From Zavarzinella sp. (lineage in GTDB: Bacteria; Planctomycetota; Planctomycetia; Gemmatales; Gemmataceae), in assembly GCA_041399155.1 (NCBI GenBank), contig JAWKTI010000002.1, forward strand, positions 939,490-1,003,489: 64,000 bases of DNA, given 5' to 3'. Every line of letters starts with the position of its first letter. Positions within the stretch are counted from its first letter, which is position 1. The notes beneath the pieces are model-generated. The model saw only the letters and a program-made list of their open reading frames with translations, ran no database searches and was not told where the DNA came from. The position numbers and the translations under genes are program-made. Shown piece by piece: positions 58,001-64,000 of the stretch.

Positions 58001-61000
58001 CGGAAACGAATTGTTGCCAATTTCGGCGAGTGCTGGAGCGGTAGTGCTTCAATTCGGCCGCCCACCGAAATGGGCGGAAACCAGGTTGCGCTGTTGGCAG
58101 GCAATGACGGCTGGCCAGCGCTTCAATTCGGCCGCCCACCGAAATGGGCGGAAACCACATTTTCCTTGTCCTGTTTCGCGTCCAATGCTTGCGCTTCAAT
58201 TCGGCCGCCCACCGAAATGGGCGGAAACATGAGCGGCATAAAATTGCCGGAACACGAGAAAACACAGGCTTCAATTCGGCCGCCCACCGAAATGGGCGGA
58301 AACAATGACGGCTGGCCAGCAAAGCAAGCGGTGAAAGACAGCTTCAATTCGGCCGCCCACCGAAATGGGCGGAAACCCTGAACCGACGACGACCACTATT
58401 TTCGCAACACGCTTCAATTCGGCCGCCCACCGAAATGGGCGGAAACCAAGCATCAGGCTGAGGAAATCTACGGCACTTTGCCGCTTCAATTCGGCCGCCC
58501 ACCGAAATGGGCGGAAACCATCACCAGCTTGGAGAACTTGTCGATGAGTTTGATGGGCTTCAATTCGGCCGCCCACCGAAATGGGCGGAAACCAAATGGC
58601 AAGCCAAACAACCAATAGACTTGATTCCTGCTTCAATTCGGCCGCCCACCGAAATGGGCGGAAACGAGTTTATCGGCCAGTGCTCTACCGGTGCCAGTGA
58701 GCTGCTTCAATTCGGCCGCCCACCGAAATGGGCGGAAACCGTGTTCGCCAGTTCGACCAATTGGCATATGTGATTTCCGCTTCAATTCGGCCGCCCACCG
58801 AAATGGGCGGAAACCGGTATCGGTCTGCAGCATCGCCAGCACGCACCCAATACGCTTCAATTCGGCCGCCCACCGAAATGGGCGGAAACGCAAATGAACC
58901 TGGTCAGCCTGCGGACGCTGGCGAAAGCTTCAATTCGGCCGCCCACCGAAATGGGCGGAAACAGTGCAGACGACAGCAGAACCCGCAACCCCACAGCCCA
59001 CGGCTTCAATTCGGCCGCCCACCGAAATGGGCGGAAACCAAGGTCAATGAAAACACCGAGGCCGCTAAACAACGCTTCAATTCGGCCGCCCACCGAAATG
59101 GGCGGAAACGACATTTTTCGCTTCGATTTATTGGCTGTACCCAATAGGCTTCAATTCGGCCGCCCACCGAAATGGGCGGAAACCAGTCGTCAGCAACAAT
59201 GGCACAGCGGTCCGGGCAGGCTTCAATTCGGCCGCCCACCGAAATGGGCGGAAACGGCGTGTCAATCACATACTCACGCGGCGGCAACTCTGGCTTCAAT
59301 TCGGCCGCCCACCGAAATGGGCGGAAACACGGAGACCCCCGCAAATGCTATCCATCGAACAGGCCGCTTCAATTCGGCCGCCCACCGAAATGGGCGGAAA
59401 CCCAGTTCTGCCCAAATTCACCGTAGACTTCTGACAGTGCTTCAATTCGGCCGCCCACCGAAATGGGCGGAAACAAGGTGATGCAGGCGTTTTTTCGTTC
59501 CTGGATGAATCCGCTTCAATTCGGCCGCCCACCGAAATGGGCGGAAACAAAACTACTCCAGGTCGCGAATAAAATGCCAAGATTGGCTTCAATTCGGCCG
59601 CCCACCGAAATGGGCGGAAACAATAACATTGCTGGCAGGCAATGACGGCTGTCCAGCGCTTCAATTCGGCCGCCCACCGAAATGGGCGGAAACATGCATC
59701 GGGTGGGGGCACTTCATGCCATGCTTTAGATGCTTCAATTCGGCCGCCCACCGAAATGGGCGGAAACCCTGTGGGCCGGTGATGTGTAGTCGGCTCTCCT
59801 TGTCGGCTTCAATTCGGCCGCCCACCGAAATGGGCGGAAACCACCCCAAGAATAGCCAGAAAATTGGCTGAAATGTGCGAGCTTCAATTCGGCCGCCCAC
59901 CGAAATGGGCGGAAACTTGCCACCCCCCAGTGCTATCGGTGCCACTAGCGGCATGCTTCAATTCGGCCGCCCACCGAAATGGGCGGAAACGGAAGGCGGC
60001 GGCGGTGAACCAACCCCACCAGACCCAGCTTCAATTCGGCCGCCCACCGAAATGGGCGGAAACAACAAATAGACGAGAGATTTGGTCGTGAAAAAACTTG
60101 CTTCAATTCGGCCGCCCACCGAAATGGGCGGAAACGATAACCAGAATGATCGATTCAAGGTATTCCTGTCTGGCTTCAATTCGGCCGCCCACCGAAATGG
60201 GCGGAAACTATACCAATACGCAAATTACTATGAATACTACGATTTGCTTCAATTCGGCCGCCCACCGAAATGGGCGGAAACGATGCTCTATGCGAGCACA
60301 TGATGGAAGTGGATGAAGCTTCAATTCGGCCGCCCACCGAAATGGGCGGAAACGACGGACAGGACTACGTAGTCAACGGGCACCACCGGCACGCTTCAAT
60401 TCGGCCGCCCACCGAAATGGGCGGAAACTACCAAAAAATCGCAAGAGCCAGACATGAACCATATCGGCTTCAATTCGGCCGCCCACCGAAATGGGCGGAA
60501 ACAAGTTTGGCGTTTCACAGTTGGCGGCATACCGACATTGCTTCAATTCGGCCGCCCACCGAAATGGGCGGAAACTCGTCGTAACACTTTCCGATGATTT
60601 CGTAACATTGGACCGGCTTCAATTCGGCCGCCCACCGAAATGGGCGGAAACTATGATGCAATTCTACAACCGGTTTCCGGACCGGGTGCTTCAATTCGGC
60701 CGCCCACCGAAATGGGCGGAAACATCGTTTCGGTGTTACGACGATGCGGAAATGAAGGCTTCAATTCGGCCGCCCACCGAAATGGGCGGAAACCCATTTT
60801 GCAATCTACGGCGGCGGGTCGATGGATCCACGCTTCAATTCGGCCGCCCACCGAAATGGGCGGAAACGCCAACGGAAGGAACGGGAACGACAACAGGAAA
60901 AGGACGGCTTCAATTCGGCCGCCCACCGAAATGGGCGGAAACATTGAATCCCACGGCTATTGCAATATTGCAATATAACGCTTCAATTCGGCCGCCCACC

Positions 61001-64000
61001 GAAATGGGCGGAAACCAGTTTTTGCACGTAATTCTGGTGTACGTGGGCATTCTGCTTCAATTCGGCCGCCCACCGAAATGGGCGGAAACAATACAGAACG
61101 TCTGTATTCTGTTTAGACAATACATGGGGGCTTCAATTCGGCCGCCCACCGAAATGGGCGGAAACCCACCAGACCCAGAAAGCCCACCAACCCCACCATA
61201 GGAGCTTCAATTCGGCCGCCCACCGAAATGGGCGGAAACAACACAATCGACAATACAATATACGCAGTAAAGCGGCTTCAATTCGGCCGCCCACCGAAAT
61301 GGGCGGAAACCTTCTTTGTTGGCTCTTCGGTAATTTTCATCTTCTTAATGCTTCAATTCGGCCGCCCACCGAAATGGGCGGAAACCCAAACGCTTCTTTG
61401 TGAGAGACTGGACTGAAGCACAAACGCTTCAATTCGGCCGCCCACCGAAATGGGCGGAAACGGCATGGCTTGAAGTCCTCAAAAGTCTGATCGAAAGGCT
61501 TCAATTCGGCCGCCCACCGAAATGGGCGGAAACCGGTTGTTTCGATGAATCCTTAGCACGTGCTAAGGATTGCTTCAATTCGGCCGCCCACCGAAATGGG
61601 CGGAAACGTGCAAAAGATTGTGCTGAACACCTGGAGAGGACAACAAGCTTCAATTCGGCCGCCCACCGAAATGGGCGGAAACCGGTAGCATCATTAAAGT
61701 GGTACGATCCGGAAAGAACAGCTTCAATTCGGCCGCCCACCGAAATGGGCGGAAACGAGGCAAGGCCGTGCCAGACAGAATCGAGCAAAGAGGGCTTCAA
61801 TTCGGCCGCCCACCGAAATGGGCGGAAACTTTACGTTGAAACCGATAGCGTTAGAACAGGACATATAGCTTCAATTCGGCCGCCCACCGAAATGGGCGGA
61901 AACGCCCGATCGGTCTGGAGCCCATACGAATACAGTGATGGCGCTTCAATTCGGCCGCCCACCGAAATGGGCGGAAACGCAGAATATCCATGCTCGAACT
62001 TTCGGCAAACTTCGCGCTTCAATTCGGCCGCCCACCGAAATGGGCGGAAACCGCTTGTGCGAAATTGATGGTTGCTTCTTCGGTTTTACCGCTTCAATTC
62101 GGCCGCCCACCGAAATGGGCGGAAACTGAACGCAGCACCCGCTGTTAAGAGGATTGGGCGATTGCTTCAATTCGGCCGCCCACCGAAATGGGCGGAAACC
62201 AGCCCACACCGCAAAACTGCCCATGTATCGATTGAAGGCTTCAATTCGGCCGCCCACCGAAATGGGCGGAAACGGAAACCATATAAGAAGAGAGTGAAAG
62301 TATGACCTACGCTTCAATTCGGCCGCCCACCGAAATGGGCGGAAACCTCGCTGCGCGGGTTGGACCTAACAGCAGTTCTCACCTGGCTTCAATTCGGCCG
62401 CCCACCGAAATGGGCGGAAACGCTGGCCAACGGTACGGTGGGCTTTAACGGTAAGCAGCTTCAATTCGGCCGCCCACCGAAATGGGCGGAAACGTGGAAA
62501 CAGTTCTGGTACCGCTGCTGTCACCGTGAGAGCTTCAATTCGGCCGCCCACCGAAATGGGCGGAAACTTTGTGTCGGGCTTGGCTTCCGGTTTTGGCGTT
62601 TTGAGCTTCAATTCGGCCGCCCACCGAAATGGGCGGAAACCTTGTTGTTTCCAACCCGTGTCAGCCGAACCTGAACAGGGCTTCAATTCGGCCGCCCACC
62701 GAAATGGGCGGAAACGATGACCAACTGAAAGCAGTTGAGGCCATCATCAACGGCTTCAATTCGGCCGCCCACCGAAATGGGCGGAAACATTCAATGGCGA
62801 ATATTTCCCAAAGTGGTGTTCGTGGCTTCAATTCGGCCGCCCACCGAAATGGGCGGAAACCCCGATCACGCGAAACACAAACCAAAATGAGGATAATGGC
62901 TTCAATTCGGCCGCCCACCGAAATGGGCGGAAACCACCACTCAAACTTGCCTTCCAATCGCTTAACACGATGCTTCAATTCGGCCGCCCACCGAAATGGG
63001 CGGAAACTATGAATGTGCCGATGCTCTCATTCTCAACGTGGGAAGCTTCAATTCGGCCGCCCACCGAAATGGGCGGAAACTTTGAAGTGAACGATTGGAA
63101 AAGTGGTTGAGCGAAGCTTCAATTCGGCCGCCCACCGAAATGGGCGGAAACAAAGCCACTTGGTGCATGGTGGGTTCGGTTCTATTATGCTTCAATTCGG
63201 CCGCCCACCGAAATGGGCGGAAACTGGCAACTACCGAAATGGCGTTAAGTGGGATTCTATCCGCTTCAATTCGGCCGCCCACCGAAATGGGCGGAAACCT
63301 TTTCCCAAGAACTTACGAAGGATCGCTCCAACGAATTGCTTCAATTCGGCCGCCCACCGAAATGGGCGGAAACGCCATCGGTCAGCCGGACAAGGTTTCC
63401 GTTGTCCTCGCTTCAATTCGGCCGCCCACCGAAATGGGCGGAAACGGCAACACAGACGATTTATTTGCGTGTCTACAGCGAGCTTCAATTCGGCCGCCCA
63501 CCGAAATGGGCGGAAACGCGGAAGATGCTGATGTGACGCTTTCGGCGACGGCTGGCTTCAATTCGGCCGCCCACCGAAATGGGCGGAAACCAAGAAACCA
63601 TGAACCGCAATGCCGAAAATGCTAACGCTTCAATTCGGCCGCCCACCGAAATGGGCGGAAACCAGTGGTACTACTATTAATCACAGTTTACAGGGTAAAG
63701 CTTCAATTCGGCCGCCCACCGAAATGGGCGGAAACGAGTAATCAATATAACCTACCAATACCTGAATATATAGCTTCAATTCGGCCGCCCACCGAAATGG
63801 GCGGAAACTCCTTCTGTTAAATCGCCATTAGGTCTAGGTGGTAAATGCTTCAATTCGGCCGCCCACCGAAATGGGCGGAAACATGGTTTATTGTCTCTGG
63901 TAGTCTGACCATAGATAATGTGCTTCAATTCGGCCGCCCACCGAAATGGGCGGAAACGATTGAAATCATCCCTGCAAAAAACGGGAACGCCTACCGCTTC
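49049..64000 (-). CRISPR. CRISPR array 2, about 205 repeats, continues beyond window
   Basis: Repeat of 36 nt, plus-strand start GCTTCAATTCGGCC and end GAAATGGGCGGAAAC. Period is about 73, so spacers are ~36-38 nt. (63996-49049)/73 gives roughly 205 repeats in the window; the last starts at 63996 and is cut by the edge. Each repeat can fold as CCGCCCA-TTTCGG-TGGGCGG on the minus strand, a 7-bp stem. Minus-strand 3' end is ATTGAAGC, like the ATTGAAAC handle, and decay is at the left, so transcription is probably leftward with the leader out of view. Odd copies: 54471 (one A lost), 54543 (extra C), 56586 (first ten bases changed) and 56805 (one A lost). Confidence 0.97.

Noticed and set aside
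60000..61202. Two spacers sharing CACCAGACCCAG
   Set aside because: Proline-codon low complexity (CCACC repeats) gives this by chance; overlap too short to claim a common target.
49049..63800. Dozens of open frames with FNSAAHRNGRK, ASIRPPTEMGG, LQFGRPPKWAET or FRPFRWAAELK
   Set aside because: Same reason for array 2 on both strands. A repeat protein would keep one frame and one spacing.

Overview
The window reads as a chromosome segment of a planctomycete, probably from the Gemmata/Zavarzinella group. This is inferred from gene families, not from a marker gene. The left edge carries genes typical of that phylum: the C-terminus of a large secreted dehydrogenase-like protein, a secreted G8/beta-helix protein, and a translationally coupled pair made of a DUF1549-type cytochrome c protein and a Tat-exported DUF1501 protein.

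From about 3.5 to 16 kb lies a graveyard of mobile DNA. It holds a DUF1990 remnant and an IS630-family element with two lesions, sitting in a broken copy of the sigma-like gene found intact at 39 kb. It also holds the tail of a phage/plasmid primase, a tyrosine integrase with an in-frame amber codon, a tRNA-Arg 3' half as a likely attachment site, a DUF2293 gene, a frameshifted PLD tail, an intein-like LAGLIDADG ORF, and two decayed copies of a phage-like RNA polymerase beta' gene. One beta' copy is headed by a split-intein C-fragment.

From 16 to 39 kb lies a type III CRISPR-Cas locus. Its effector operon (minus strand) is Card1/Can2-like CARF nuclease, Cas10 (GGDD, no HD), a Cas7-Cas5-Cas11 type fusion, Cas7-2x, Csx19 and Cas7-with-insertion. 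This is the gene content of the III-Dv (III-D2) variant. Next comes array 1, with 57 repeats in two repeat variants. Then, all on the minus strand, come cas1, a reverse transcriptase, a cas2 broken by an in-frame stop, cas6, a two-helix membrane CARF protein, a second soluble CARF protein and a sigma-like gene. With an intact GGDD palm, Cas10 probably makes cyclic oligoadenylate for three different CARF effectors.

From 40.3 to 47 kb is a tight operon I cannot match to a described system: cytidine deaminase-nucleotidyltransferase fusion, Csx3-like protein fused to a P-loop domain, Gfo/Idh/MocA oxidoreductase, IorA-like TPP enzyme and a thymidylate-kinase-like enzyme, with a convergent RelA/SpoT-type HD hydrolase. 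It is the best candidate for a new nucleotide-based system, placed between two CRISPR arrays.

From 47 kb to the right edge is array 2, which uses a different 36-nt repeat. Two degenerate repeats are followed by a 1.9-kb foreign insert, then about 205 further repeats that run out of the window. Both arrays have a repeat whose minus-strand 3' end resembles an ATTGAAAC-type crRNA handle and both decay at their left ends. Both are therefore probably transcribed leftward, with leaders on the right.
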